From an uncultured Clostridia bacterium (GTDB lineage Bacteria > Bacillota > Clostridia > TANB77 > CAG-508): a stretch of 39,706 nucleotides of DNA. A model generated the notes under the pieces. It worked only from the letters and a program-made list of their open reading frames with translations. It did not search any database and was not told where the DNA came from. The DNA lies in NCBI GenBank assembly GCA_944390365.1, contig CALXPW010000009.1, positions 1 through 39,706 of the forward strand. The letters run 5' to 3'. The translations under genes and the position numbers were made by a program. Positions 16,261-24,532 of this stretch are shown here, in pieces (the first letter of the stretch is position 1; every line of letters starts with the position of its first letter).

Positions 16261-17199
16261 CTAATTTGTTATTATTCTATTTTGGAGTTGTTTCAAAATA
16301 GAATCAACTTTTTCTTTTGTCGCAAGTTCTACCGAAAATGCACTTGCACTTCCTGCTGAAACTCCCATCTTTAATGCGTATTCATAATCCTTTGTTTTAT
16401 AATATCCTGCTAAAAAGCCTGCCACCATAGAGTCTCCAGAGCCAACCGTATTAACAACTTGTCCTTTAGGTGCTTCTGAATAGTACATTTTTCCTTCTTG
16501 TGTTAGAAGTATTGCTCCATCATTTCCTAATGATACTAAAACATTTTGTGCTCCCATCTCTTGTAATGTTTTTGCAGAATTCATTATATCTTCTTTTGTA
16601 TGTATATTACGTTTTACTGTTTCTTCTAATTCTTCTTTATTTGGTTTTATTAAAAAAGGTTTATACTTTAATACATTTATAAGCAAATCTTGTGTAGAAT
16701 CTACTATAAAAGTAATCCCTTTTTCATTTAATATTTTGCATATTTTTTCATATATATTATTGTCAATATTTTTAGGTATACTTCCTGATAAAATAACAAA
16801 ATCATTTACAGTCATATTCTGTATTTTCTTCATCAATTCTTCAATATTCTCTTTCGTAATTTGTGGTCCCATTCCATTTAAAGCTGTCTCTTCTACTTTA
16901 TTGTTGTTAAAAGAACTAATTTTTACATTGATTCTTGTTATTCCTTCTTTTACTTTAACAAAGTCCGTTTTTACTCCTTGTGTTTCTAACTTTTGTATTA
17001 ACTCTTCTCCTGTAAATCCTGCTACAAAACCAAGTGCAGTATTTTCAATTCCTAGATTTTTTAGTACAATAGAAACATTAAGTCCTTTTCCACCTGGTAA
17101 TATTGTTTCCGTTTTTGTTCTATTTATTTCACCAGTTTTAAAATTTTCTACCTGTGTTATATAATCTAATGCTGGATTGAATGTTATTGTATAAATCAT
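16261..17199 (-). CDS. fruK: 1-phosphofructokinase
   Basis: 312-residue PfkB-family sugar kinase turning fructose 1-phosphate into fructose 1,6-bisphosphate. It has the family signatures MIYTITFNPALDYI, LPGGKGLNVSIVLKNLG near residue 35 and VNTVGSGDSMVAGFLAGY near the C-terminus, which contains the catalytic Asp. Tagatose-6-phosphate kinases share these motifs, but the neighbouring fructose transporter makes FruK by far the likelier role. ATG at 17199 follows AAGGAGGGAAAG. No fruR/deoR-type regulator is adjacent, unlike many fru operons. Confidence 0.93.
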   Translation of the reverse strand: MIYTITFNPALDYITQVENFKTGEINRTKTETILPGGKGLNVSIVLKNLGIENTALGFVAGFTGEELIQKLETQGVKTDFVKVKEGITRINVKISSFNNNKVEETALNGMGPQITKENIEELMKKIQNMTVNDFVILSGSIPKNIDNNIYEKICKILNEKGITFIVDSTQDLLINVLKYKPFLIKPNKEELEETVKRNIHTKEDIMNSAKTLQEMGAQNVLVSLGNDGAILLTQEGKMYYSEAPKGQVVNTVGSGDSMVAGFLAGYYKTKDYEYALKMGVSAGSASAFSVELATKEKVDSILKQLQNRIITN

Positions 17200-17218
17200 C
17201 TTTCCCTCCTTGTTTGGA

Positions 17219-17247
17219 ATTCTATCATACCTAATTTTATTTTACAA
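17219..17247 (-). promoter_or_regulatory. Candidate promoter of the fru-pts operon
   Basis: TTGTAA (17247-17242), a 17-bp spacer and TAGAAT (17224-17219) on the minus strand, within the 42-nt gap ahead of fruK and touching the stop codon of the preceding gene. Four of six and five of six matches to sigma-A boxes. No clear cre site seen. Confidence 0.35.
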
Positions 17248-17793
17248 TACTTTTTTATTTTTCTTTCTTATTAACTCTATTTGATCTGCTACACTTATAT
17301 CTGAAAGCTTTGCTATAAATTGAATTACTTTTTCTTCTTTTAAGTATTTTGGCATGTCATTTATATATTTTATACATTTAGATACATTTTCATCTTTAAT
17401 ATTATCTATATTGTATTTTTTTATTAAACTTTTATTCAAGCAGTCATAATCATAATAGAAACTATCATTATTTTTTTTAATTTCTAATGTTTCATCTTTA
17501 AATGATTCTAAATAAAAATAATAGTCTGTTATTAGATGAATAAAATATCCTTTCCAATAGTCTTTACTTATATCTACTTTATTATCTTCTAGAAATGTAT
17601 CTAGATTTTTCATAGAATCTTTATCACTCCATTTGCCATAATGAGTTATGCTTTTATTAATTTCTTTATTTAATATACTAATTAAATCTGGTGCAACTAT
17701 TCCTTTTATAAATTCATCTACATCTTTTATTTCATTTTCATGTTTCTTTATGTATTCTTTCCCTACTGCAATATGTATTATAAATCCTGGCAT
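17242..17793 (-). CDS. Zinc-dependent phospholipase C-like protein
   Basis: 183 residues, no signal peptide or membrane helix. It opens MPGFIIHIAVGKEYI and has IVAPDLISI, SITHYGKWSD and the helix WKGYFIHLITDYYFYLE. The spacing of His and Asp residues (H7, APD, H-Y-G, HLITD) matches small Firmicute proteins related to zinc-dependent phospholipase C/S1-P1 nuclease folds. A cytoplasmic hydrolase is likely, but the substrate is unknown. It overlaps the 3' end of tsaC by 16 nt, so the two are translationally coupled. Confidence 0.6.
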   Translation of the reverse strand: MPGFIIHIAVGKEYIKKHENEIKDVDEFIKGIVAPDLISILNKEINKSITHYGKWSDKDSMKNLDTFLEDNKVDISKDYWKGYFIHLITDYYFYLESFKDETLEIKKNNDSFYYDYDCLNKSLIKKYNIDNIKDENVSKCIKYINDMPKYLKEEKVIQFIAKLSDISVADQIELIRKKNKKVL

Positions 17794-18431
17794 TTTTTCA
17801 TTTTCTCCTTAACTTTATTTATTTGCTCTTCTGTAATTTTTCCTTGTCTTAAAATATGAGGTACACCATCTATAACTTGCACAATTGTAGAAGAAATTCC
17901 AATTTTGCTAGGTCCATCATCTATAAAGTAATCTACTTTTTCTTCAAAATCTTTCATAATATCTTCCATATTAGTTCCACTAGTTTTTCCAGATATATTG
18001 GCACTTGGAGTTGCTATAGGAACACCTGCATACTCTATTAGTTTGAGTGCAATTTCGTTTGACGGCATACGAACTCCTACCATGTTTGAGTTTGCTGTAA
18101 CAATGTTTGGTACTGTATCTTTCTTTTTTAATATTATTGTAAGTGGTCCTGGAAAAAATTCTTTTATTAAAGCTTTTTCTAAATCTGTTATCTCTTGTGC
18201 AATTTCATTTATCATATTTATGCCATTTACTAATAGGCTTATTGGCTTATTTAAAGGTCTTTGCTTTACTTCATATAGTCTTTTTACTGAGTTTTCTTTT
18301 AATCCATTTGTCCCTATTCCATATACTGTTTCTGTTGGAAATACTGCTATTCCACCTTGCCTTATAGTTCTAGCTACCTCTTTTAATTTTGTATAATCTA
18401 TTTTTTCTTTAAAATCTAAATAATTTTGCAT
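17778..18431 (-). CDS. tsaC: L-threonylcarbamoyladenylate synthase (YrdC/Sua5 family)
   Basis: Makes threonylcarbamoyl-AMP from threonine, bicarbonate and ATP, the precursor for t6A37 of ANN-decoding tRNAs. The 217 residues form a single YrdC domain: GGIAVFPTETVYGIGTNGLK, KQRPLNKPISLLV with the KxR site, FFPGPLTIILKK, VGVRMPSN and TPSANISGKTSGT with the SxN motif. The C-terminal Sua5 domain of the longer form is absent, so it is the TsaC-type short enzyme. ATG at 18431 after AGAAGGTCTATAA. Divergent from the cotJ operon. Confidence 0.94.
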   Translation of the reverse strand: MQNYLDFKEKIDYTKLKEVARTIRQGGIAVFPTETVYGIGTNGLKENSVKRLYEVKQRPLNKPISLLVNGINMINEIAQEITDLEKALIKEFFPGPLTIILKKKDTVPNIVTANSNMVGVRMPSNEIALKLIEYAGVPIATPSANISGKTSGTNMEDIMKDFEEKVDYFIDDGPSKIGISSTIVQVIDGVPHILRQGKITEEQINKVKEKMKKCQDL

Positions 18432-18543
18432 TTATAGACCTTCTTTCTATTTGTTATATATTATCATATTGTAAATTAAAATTCTATATTTTATACATTT
18501 TTTATTTGCCTTATTATTCACAGCCTTAAATATTTTGCATAAT

Positions 18544-18697
18544 TGAGCTAGATAATATATTTTTTTATTTTTATTGGAGTGCTTAAGGTGGGGACCGACA
18601 AGTTTACAAACTGTTATGCGAAATGTAATTGAGCATTTACAGTTTGTACGGCGTTGGGGGCCGGAAATAAAAATAAAAAAATATATTATCTAGCTCA
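18544..18697 (+). repeat. Palindromic element family A, copy 4
   Basis: Arms 18544-18575 and 18666-18697 are a perfect 32-bp inverted repeat (TGAGCTAGATAATATATTTT onward) unlike the arms of the other copies. The core is intact: TTAAGGTGGGGACCGACAAG, ACAAACTGT, a loop with ATGC/GCAT, ACAGTTTGT, GGCGTTGGGGGCCGG. It sits between the divergent tsaC and cotJA genes. No GGGGAC/GTCCCC end hairpins are present. The rest of the 372-nt gap is AT-rich promoter sequence. Confidence 0.88.
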
Positions 18698-18733
18698 TAG
18701 AAAAAGTATTTAATTGTAAATTGTAACTTATGT

Positions 18734-18761
18734 CTCATATCTGTATCAATTTACATAATTT
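18734..18761 (+). promoter_or_regulatory. Possible sigma-E type promoter of cotJ
   Basis: TCATATC (18735-18741) and CATAATTT (18754-18761) loosely resemble the mother-cell sigma-E boxes; the 12-bp gap is shorter than the usual 13-14. cotJ operons are mother-cell genes under sigma-E in Bacillus, which motivated the search. Weak. Confidence 0.2.
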
Positions 18762-18803
18762 TTTCATATTATGTAGTATAACTTATGAATAGGAGGAAAC
18801 AAT

Positions 18804-19178
18804 ATGTATAACAGATTCAGAGGTCGTAACTGTATGTATTGCAATAACAACAATCAAGTGTTAGAAGATGTATGTGATGATGTTTCTAATTATAATACAG
18901 GATCTAACAATAATTGCGATATGGACTGCCCAAAAATGAATAACTATGACTGTGGTTGTGGATTCGACACCGAAGAAAGTGTTTTTCCAAGTAACCCAAT
19001 GTTAGCACAAAGCTATGTGCCAATTCAAACTCTAGATAAAACTTTTACACCTTGTTGTGGACTAAAAAACGGAACTATTTTCCCAGAATTAGTTAGTCCA
19101 TATGAGCCATGTGATAGTATAGAATTTATAAATTATTTGAAAAGAAGAAATACCATTGGAGAGGGGTGTAATGGATAA
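18804..19178 (+). CDS. cotJA: Spore coat-associated protein CotJA
   Basis: 124 residues. The C-terminal half carries the CotJA signature: LAQSYVPIQTLDKTFTPCCG, LKNGTIFPELVSPYEPC. The N-terminal 60 residues are an added Cys/Asn-rich segment (CMYCNNNN, NNNCDMDC, CGCGF) not found in the Bacillus protein, perhaps for crosslinking or metal binding in the coat. ATG at 18804 has TAGGAGGAAACAAT. Its last base overlaps the start of cotJB (ATGGATAATG region), giving a tightly coupled operon. Confidence 0.9.
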   Translation: MYNRFRGRNCMYCNNNNQVLEDVCDDVSNYNTGSNNNCDMDCPKMNNYDCGCGFDTEESVFPSNPMLAQSYVPIQTLDKTFTPCCGLKNGTIFPELVSPYEPCDSIEFINYLKRRNTIGEGCNG

Positions 19179-19615
19179 TGGAAAATAATAATGATAATAG
19201 AAATTGTATGTGCAATAATTATGATATGCAGAATGACTGCAAATATACACCTCAAGGAATAAATGCTGCATTTGGATATAATACAGCTCAAGCTCTTAAT
19301 GATGATTTGAACTGTTGTAACAGTTGCAATATGGATGAGTGTATGCAAAATAGAAACAGAGTAAGAGCTGAGATGATGAAGCAAATAAAATGTTTAAGCT
19401 TTGCTGTAGTAGATATTTCTGAATATCTAGACACTCATCCGGATGATAGGAAAGCAATTTGTTTGCATAAAGAATATTGCAATCAATTAGAAGAATTAAA
19501 AGATAAATATCAAAGAGTATTTGGCCCACTTAGTATATATTATCCATGCAATAAGTGGAGATGGCTAGAAGAGCCTTGGCCATGGGAAAGGAGTGATTTT
19601 AATGTGGACTTATAA
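19178..19615 (+). CDS. cotJB: Spore coat protein CotJB
   Basis: 145 residues. The CotJB core is in the C-terminal 85: MKQIKCLSFAVVDISEYLDT, THPDDRKAICLHKEY and CNKWRWLEEPWPWE, with the characteristic WPWE close to the end. Like its neighbour it has an Asn/Cys-rich N-terminal extension (about 55 residues, DLNCCNSCNMDECMQ). Needed with CotJC for coat assembly in Bacillus. It overlaps cotJA by 1 nt and cotJC by 14 nt. Confidence 0.92.
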   Translation: MENNNDNRNCMCNNYDMQNDCKYTPQGINAAFGYNTAQALNDDLNCCNSCNMDECMQNRNRVRAEMMKQIKCLSFAVVDISEYLDTHPDDRKAICLHKEYCNQLEELKDKYQRVFGPLSIYYPCNKWRWLEEPWPWERSDFNVDL

Positions 19616-20222
19616 TAAAGTATTACAATATCCAATAAATATAAAATGCCCTAATCCAAAACTTGCAAAATTTATAATATCACAATATGGTGGACCTGAT
19701 GGAGAACTAGCTGCTTCGCTTAGATATTTATCACAAAGATTTGGTATGCCAGATCAAAAATCAAAAGCAGTATTGAACGATATAGGAACTGAAGAATTAG
19801 CTCACCTTGAAATGGTAGGAACTATAGTACATCAATTAACAGATGGAGCATCTTTAGAAGAAATAGAAAAAGCAGGACTTGGCGCATATTACACAGACCA
19901 TGGTGTAGATGTGTATCCACAGTCGGCTGCAGGAATGCCTTTCTCAGCATCTGTGCTAGCTTGTAAAGGAGACCCAATAGCAAATTTACAAGAGGACTTA
20001 GCAGCTGAGCAAAAAGCAAGAGCAACTTATGAAAAGTTAATTGATTTATGTAGGGATGACCCAGACGTATTAGACCCACTTAAGTTCTTGCGTCAAAGAG
20101 AAATTGTCCACTTCCAAAGATTTGGAGAAGCACTTCGTGGAGTGCAAGATAAGTTAGCAGAAAAGAAATTTTATATGAATAATATGAATTGCAATAATAA
20201 TAGTAACTGTGATTGTAACTAA
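19602..20222 (+). CDS. cotJC: Spore coat protein CotJC (manganese catalase family)
   Basis: 206 residues of the ferritin-like manganese catalase fold, with metal-ligand candidates in GELAASLRYLSQR (E35), TEELAHLEM (E65, H68) and REIVHFQRFGEAL. The body matches CotJC; the tail NNMNCNNNSNCDCN is an Asn/Cys-rich addition in the style of the other two cotJ proteins here. Start: ATG at 19602 behind AAAGGAGTGATTTTA; a GTG nine bases upstream is in frame but lies within the ribosome site. A diverged second copy of the tail occurs at 25191-25270. Confidence 0.94.
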   Translation: MWTYNKVLQYPINIKCPNPKLAKFIISQYGGPDGELAASLRYLSQRFGMPDQKSKAVLNDIGTEELAHLEMVGTIVHQLTDGASLEEIEKAGLGAYYTDHGVDVYPQSAAGMPFSASVLACKGDPIANLQEDLAAEQKARATYEKLIDLCRDDPDVLDPLKFLRQREIVHFQRFGEALRGVQDKLAEKKFYMNNMNCNNNSNCDCN

Positions 20223-20245
20223 AAATAAAAAGTTGCCTATATTTT

Positions 20246-20270
20246 ACCCACTCACAATTTGTGAGTGGGT
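20246..20270 (+). terminator. Terminator after cotJC
   Basis: ACCCACTCAC and GTGAGTGGGT form a 10-bp stem with a 5-nt loop, followed by CTTTATT. It lies 24 nt beyond the cotJC stop codon. Confidence 0.8.
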
Positions 20271-20287
20271 CTTTATTAACTAAAAAA

Positions 20288-20314
20288 TAGGGACAAGGTT
20301 AAGCCCAATCCCTA
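20288..20314. repeat. GGGAC-containing hairpin (REP-like)
   Basis: TAGGGA and TCCCTA enclose CAAGGTTAAGCCCAA. The GGGAC motif near the stem top recalls the hairpins at family A ends and at 28918-28970. It may be the terminator of the convergent surface-protein gene. Confidence 0.35.
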
Positions 20315-20402
20315 AATTTCGCTATAGCCAAACATTATTCTTGTAATATTTTATTTCATTACTTAAATTTCTTTAAACATTTAATTCATAAATACTATCT
20401 AT

Positions 20403-21845
20403 TTAAAAACCTATAACAGATAACTTTTCATAAAAAGCTTGTTCTACTAAATCTAACCAATTTGTTATAAATGAAGTAAATTCCTCTGCACCGTAATTAT
20501 TTGCTATAACTGTATTAGAATTTGTTAATTCCTCAATTTCTTCTACTTGATTAGCTGCCACCATGTTAGTATTATAAGAAATTGTATTTACTTCTGTACC
20601 AGAATCATCAACATTATTTATTGTTATACTATATGAATTATTAATACTGTTATTTTGTACACTACTTAAACTATATGTTATATTTATAATTGTATCAGAA
20701 TTATCAACGTCAGGACTTATTGAAATACTATTAGTAGTCACATTATCTGTTGTAGTTTTGCTAAATACAACTCTTGTTACAGTCATAGCTGAAGCTATAC
20801 TATTTGTATTTTCGGTTTCATCAACTGCAGAAGTATTGGTTCGATAGATTTCAGCTGTAATAGTAGGATTTCCACCTGCTCGATTATAAGTAATATTAAC
20901 TAAATCACCTATTTGAATTGTGGTTCTAACTGTTTCTCCTTCACTCACATATACAACTATAGTAATAGTATCTTCCATAGTCATTTGTTGTACTTGACTA
21001 ATCAATTCATCTATTTTTAATAAAAGATTAGAAATGTTTGTATATTCTGTTTCAAATCCCAATGTAGATAATTTGTTACTAATTAGTGCTAAGGTCTCTG
21101 TGTCTGATTTCATAGTATTTAAGCAATCTACAATTATTTGTTTTACATTTTCTCCTGTTAATTGTAAAATGTATTGATTTGCATTATAAGTGGTACCATT
21201 TATAGCAATTTGAGAATGCACTTTCGGAGATGATGCATTACCTTCAGTAGCACTTTGTATTATTGGTAAATAAGTGTCTAAAATATGTTGTTTTTGTTCA
21301 TCTGTAATATCTACTTGTCCAGAATAATTTTCAAAAATAATACTGTCTGGAATGTCGATTGTAGATTCTATTCCATAACTAGTTGCTAATTCTGTTAACC
21401 CAGAATTTCTAATTCCAACATAATTTTCATACACTTCTTCACACTTAATAGCATAAATATCATTACTATTTACATATGAAACTTGAAATAAGTCTATATC
21501 ATCATTTTTTAGAGTTGCATCTGTATATGTCCTACCTGTTGTTGCATCATGCCTAGATGTTGTTTCTATATCTAATTGTTTAGAACTATTTTCCCCTTGT
21601 TCAACTAAAACTGACAATTTACCATTTGAAGTATATGAATTAGTTTGCTTAAATTGTGATTGCTCATTATATTTGTCATTTTTTAAAACTGCAAAAACAT
21701 CTTCATTTTGTGCAAAGTACTTCCAAAACAACTCATCTGCTGATTTGAATAAATCAGTTCCAAAATATAAAAATGCAAAGACTCCTCCTATTAAAAGTAT
21801 AACTAAAATAAATACAATAATTAATACCCATTTCTTTTTTCTCAT
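20403..21845 (-). CDS. Membrane-anchored surface protein of unknown function
   Basis: 480 residues. A basic N-terminus and one membrane helix (about 6-28) place the rest outside the cell. The body begins with SADELFWKYFAQNEDVFAVL, then beta-rich, Ser/Thr/Asn-rich sequence (TNSYTSNGKLSVLVE, SQIAINGTTYNANQYILQLT); no catalytic motif or known domain is recognised. It follows the FtsX-type permease gene by 40 nt on the same strand, so it may be an accessory of that transporter. Part of the block bounded by cotJC tail sequences. Confidence 0.75.
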   Translation of the reverse strand: MRKKKWVLIIVFILVILLIGGVFAFLYFGTDLFKSADELFWKYFAQNEDVFAVLKNDKYNEQSQFKQTNSYTSNGKLSVLVEQGENSSKQLDIETTSRHDATTGRTYTDATLKNDDIDLFQVSYVNSNDIYAIKCEEVYENYVGIRNSGLTELATSYGIESTIDIPDSIIFENYSGQVDITDEQKQHILDTYLPIIQSATEGNASSPKVHSQIAINGTTYNANQYILQLTGENVKQIIVDCLNTMKSDTETLALISNKLSTLGFETEYTNISNLLLKIDELISQVQQMTMEDTITIVVYVSEGETVRTTIQIGDLVNITYNRAGGNPTITAEIYRTNTSAVDETENTNSIASAMTVTRVVFSKTTTDNVTTNSISISPDVDNSDTIINITYSLSSVQNNSINNSYSITINNVDDSGTEVNTISYNTNMVAANQVEEIEELTNSNTVIANNYGAEEFTSFITNWLDLVEQAFYEKLSVIGF

Positions 21846-21885
21846 AATAATCTCCTCCTTAATATGTTTTTCTTTGTTTATATTA

Positions 21886-24477
21886 CTATGTATTATCTCT
21901 GCGAATAGTCTCTATAATATTTTGTTTACTTATTTTATTTAAAGCATAAATTGAAATACCCCAAAGTATAGTGCATACAACTATTATTGAAATAACTACT
22001 CCGTTTAGTGGAAAAATATATTCCATAATAATATTCGTGTTAAAAGCAATATGTATTATGTATGAAATAATTATTCCTATTAGAATACCTATAGCTAATG
22101 ATTTTATGCTTAAGAATAAATTTTCTAATCGTATCATATTGCTGAATTCTTTTTTTGTCATCCCCATTGATTTTAGGTGTGCAAATTCTTTTTGTCTTAA
22201 TTCTATACTAGTTGTAACAGTATTAAATATATTAGTTATTCCTACGAGTGAAGTAACTATAATAAAAGCATATAAGAAAATTGAAACTGCCGTAATCATT
22301 ACCCTTTGTTCTGTCCCCCATTCATCTAGATTTTGTATATAAGAATAGTTGTATGAATAATTTTCTTCTATATATTCTAATAATTCTTTACTGTCTTCTG
22401 TGACTATATTTAATAAACCTTCGCCAACGGAATTATATTCACTTGCTTTTTCTTTATCTATAATTTTATTAAATGTTTCATCACTGACAACCAGATAAGG
22501 ACCAATACTATTGAAGTCTAGTCCAATAGGAACCTCATCAGTTACTGTTGCTATTTCTATGGGAGAAATATATATATCATCAAATGTATAAATTTTCAAA
22601 ACATCTCCTGCTTGGTAATCATAGGTTCTAACAGTAACAAACTTGTTCTTCCCATCTATCTCAGCATAATCTGTTATATAATCAATTAATATTCCTTTAT
22701 CTTTCACACTATCATAATCTAAGCCAAGTTGATTTACAAATCTTTCATATTCTTGCTCTCCTGTGGCAGTTATAGAAATACTAGAATAAGAAAACCTATA
22801 GGAATAATCTTTAAGAATTTTTATATCCTCAGAAAAATGTTCTTTTCCATTTTTTATGAGTAAGTTATTATTTCTAATTAAAGAATAGTTTTCTATGTTT
22901 GAATCTTGTGCTATTTCTAATAATTTATCATATTCACCTTGGATTGAAATATTAAAGTCAAGACTCACATAATATAAATTAATTGTTTTTAAAGCATAAT
23001 TAGAAAAAGTAATTAGAGCTATAAATGCAGTCACACTCACAACAATGGATACGACTACAGTTCTATATTTTCTTTTATTTCGTTTAATATTTTTATATGC
23101 AATAACCCCACCAATGCCAAAAATTTTTTTGATTATTTTAGGATATGTTTGCTTTATTTCCATTGCGTGCTTCCCACCAACACCAAAGATTTTTTTAATT
23201 ATTTTAGGAGGCTTTATTTTTTTTGTTTCAATCTTTATGTCTCTATTTTCCTTAATTGCTTCTATTGGTGTAATTTTAGAAGCTCTTTTAGCAGACTTTC
23301 TTGCAGATAAGTAAATAGTTAATGCACTAAATACTATCGAAAAAAGAATTGCAACAATATTTGTAGAAAAGATGAGCTCCAAGCCAAATAATTCATCTAC
23401 TAAATTAATTTGCACAAATTTTAAAAGAATGTATATAGTGCCTGTTCCTAATATAATTCCAATTGGAATACCAATGATTCCCAAAACAAAAGCTTCATAT
23501 AAAACATTTCTTCTAATTTGTCTTTGTGTTGTTCCTACCGAAGACAGCATACCATATTGTTTTACTTTTTCTGTTATTGATATTTCAAAACTATTTTTTA
23601 TGCAATAGGCTGAAACAATAATGATAATAATTAAAACAATTATGGCTATAACATATAGCATTAGTGTGGTTTGGTCATAATCATTTCCTAATTCTATTGC
23701 AATTAGACTACTATTATATTCATAAATGTATTTAACTTCGCTATCCATTAAAAGATTATCTAAATTCATTTCTGTTTCAGAAACCGTAGTAGTTTTTGCT
23801 TCTTTATATATTTCTTCATCAATTTCTAAAATATCAACAAGAGTTTCTACTCTTTTTGATAAATCTGAGTATCTTAAATAGATGTTGTAATTGTCATTTA
23901 GATTATTAGTATCTAAATAAGAAATGAATGTATAGTAACCATTTTGTACTGATTCTATTTGTTGATTTAAAATTTCCACAATACCAACTATTGTATAGTT
24001 TTTTACGGTATCTTCTCCTTCTATGTCTAACGATATATTTGAGCCGATATCTATGTTCTCTTGTTTTATTGAATTTGAAATAACAATTTCATTGCTATTT
24101 TGAGGTAGCCTTCCATCAATTAGTTCAATACCTAATTTTTGAAAAGCTTCTTCTGAAAAATTAATTATTTGTACTATAAAAGAAGTTTGCTCATTTTCAT
24201 AAGTACTGTATCCTACATTTTGTGTAAGAAAATAACTTTCTACATTTTCTAAATTTACTATTCTATCTATATCATTATAGGGGACACCGGAAAGTTTTAA
24301 GTGATAATTTCCAGAATGCTCTTTTATGTAAGTAGTATACGAACTTAGAAAAGTATCAAGTAAAGTTGTTACCCCCGTTATTAATGCTGTTGCTAGTATA
24401 ATTCCTATAATAGTTACAGCAGTTCTTTTTTTATTCAACTTTAGATTTTTTAAAGTTATTTTTTTTAATACATCCAT
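21886..24477 (-). CDS. FtsX/MacB-type ABC transporter permease
   Basis: 863 residues with the layout of two-module FtsX permeases: a first membrane helix (about 17-38), a large extracellular domain, three helices near 275-395 with SYSKKxx-like ENSITEK surroundings (EISITEKVKQYGMLSSVG), a linker, another helix and extracellular domain, and three C-terminal helices with LRQKEFAHLKSMGMTKKEFS. These move or release substrates mechanically using a separate ATPase. No ATPase gene lies beside it. The linker holds a 22-residue tandem duplication (PKIIKKIFGVGG, then PKIIKKIFGIGG), visible in DNA as 66-bp spaced repeats at about 23108-23212. ATG at 24477 follows AAGGGAAAAAT. Confidence 0.88.
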   Translation of the reverse strand: MDVLKKITLKNLKLNKKRTAVTIIGIILATALITGVTTLLDTFLSSYTTYIKEHSGNYHLKLSGVPYNDIDRIVNLENVESYFLTQNVGYSTYENEQTSFIVQIINFSEEAFQKLGIELIDGRLPQNSNEIVISNSIKQENIDIGSNISLDIEGEDTVKNYTIVGIVEILNQQIESVQNGYYTFISYLDTNNLNDNYNIYLRYSDLSKRVETLVDILEIDEEIYKEAKTTTVSETEMNLDNLLMDSEVKYIYEYNSSLIAIELGNDYDQTTLMLYVIAIIVLIIIIIVSAYCIKNSFEISITEKVKQYGMLSSVGTTQRQIRRNVLYEAFVLGIIGIPIGIILGTGTIYILLKFVQINLVDELFGLELIFSTNIVAILFSIVFSALTIYLSARKSAKRASKITPIEAIKENRDIKIETKKIKPPKIIKKIFGVGGKHAMEIKQTYPKIIKKIFGIGGVIAYKNIKRNKRKYRTVVVSIVVSVTAFIALITFSNYALKTINLYYVSLDFNISIQGEYDKLLEIAQDSNIENYSLIRNNNLLIKNGKEHFSEDIKILKDYSYRFSYSSISITATGEQEYERFVNQLGLDYDSVKDKGILIDYITDYAEIDGKNKFVTVRTYDYQAGDVLKIYTFDDIYISPIEIATVTDEVPIGLDFNSIGPYLVVSDETFNKIIDKEKASEYNSVGEGLLNIVTEDSKELLEYIEENYSYNYSYIQNLDEWGTEQRVMITAVSIFLYAFIIVTSLVGITNIFNTVTTSIELRQKEFAHLKSMGMTKKEFSNMIRLENLFLSIKSLAIGILIGIIISYIIHIAFNTNIIMEYIFPLNGVVISIIVVCTILWGISIYALNKISKQNIIETIRRDNT

Positions 24478-24504
24478 ATTTTTCCCTTATATAAATAATT
24501 AAGA

Positions 24505-24531
24505 GTAGGAGTATGAATATCATACTCCTAC
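24505..24531. terminator. Perfect 12-bp hairpin between secreted-protein and permease genes
   Basis: GTAGGAGTATGA and TCATACTCCTAC with a 3-nt loop. Between two minus-strand genes; no strong T-tract follows on that strand, so it may attenuate transcription or end the small-gene mRNA by processing. Confidence 0.5.
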
Positions 24532-24532
24532 C

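Noticed and set aside
1787..20340. 15-nt AGCCAAACATTATTC shared at about 1786 and 20326
   Set aside because: Flanks differ completely; a match of this length between AT-rich sequences is expected by chance in a window this size.
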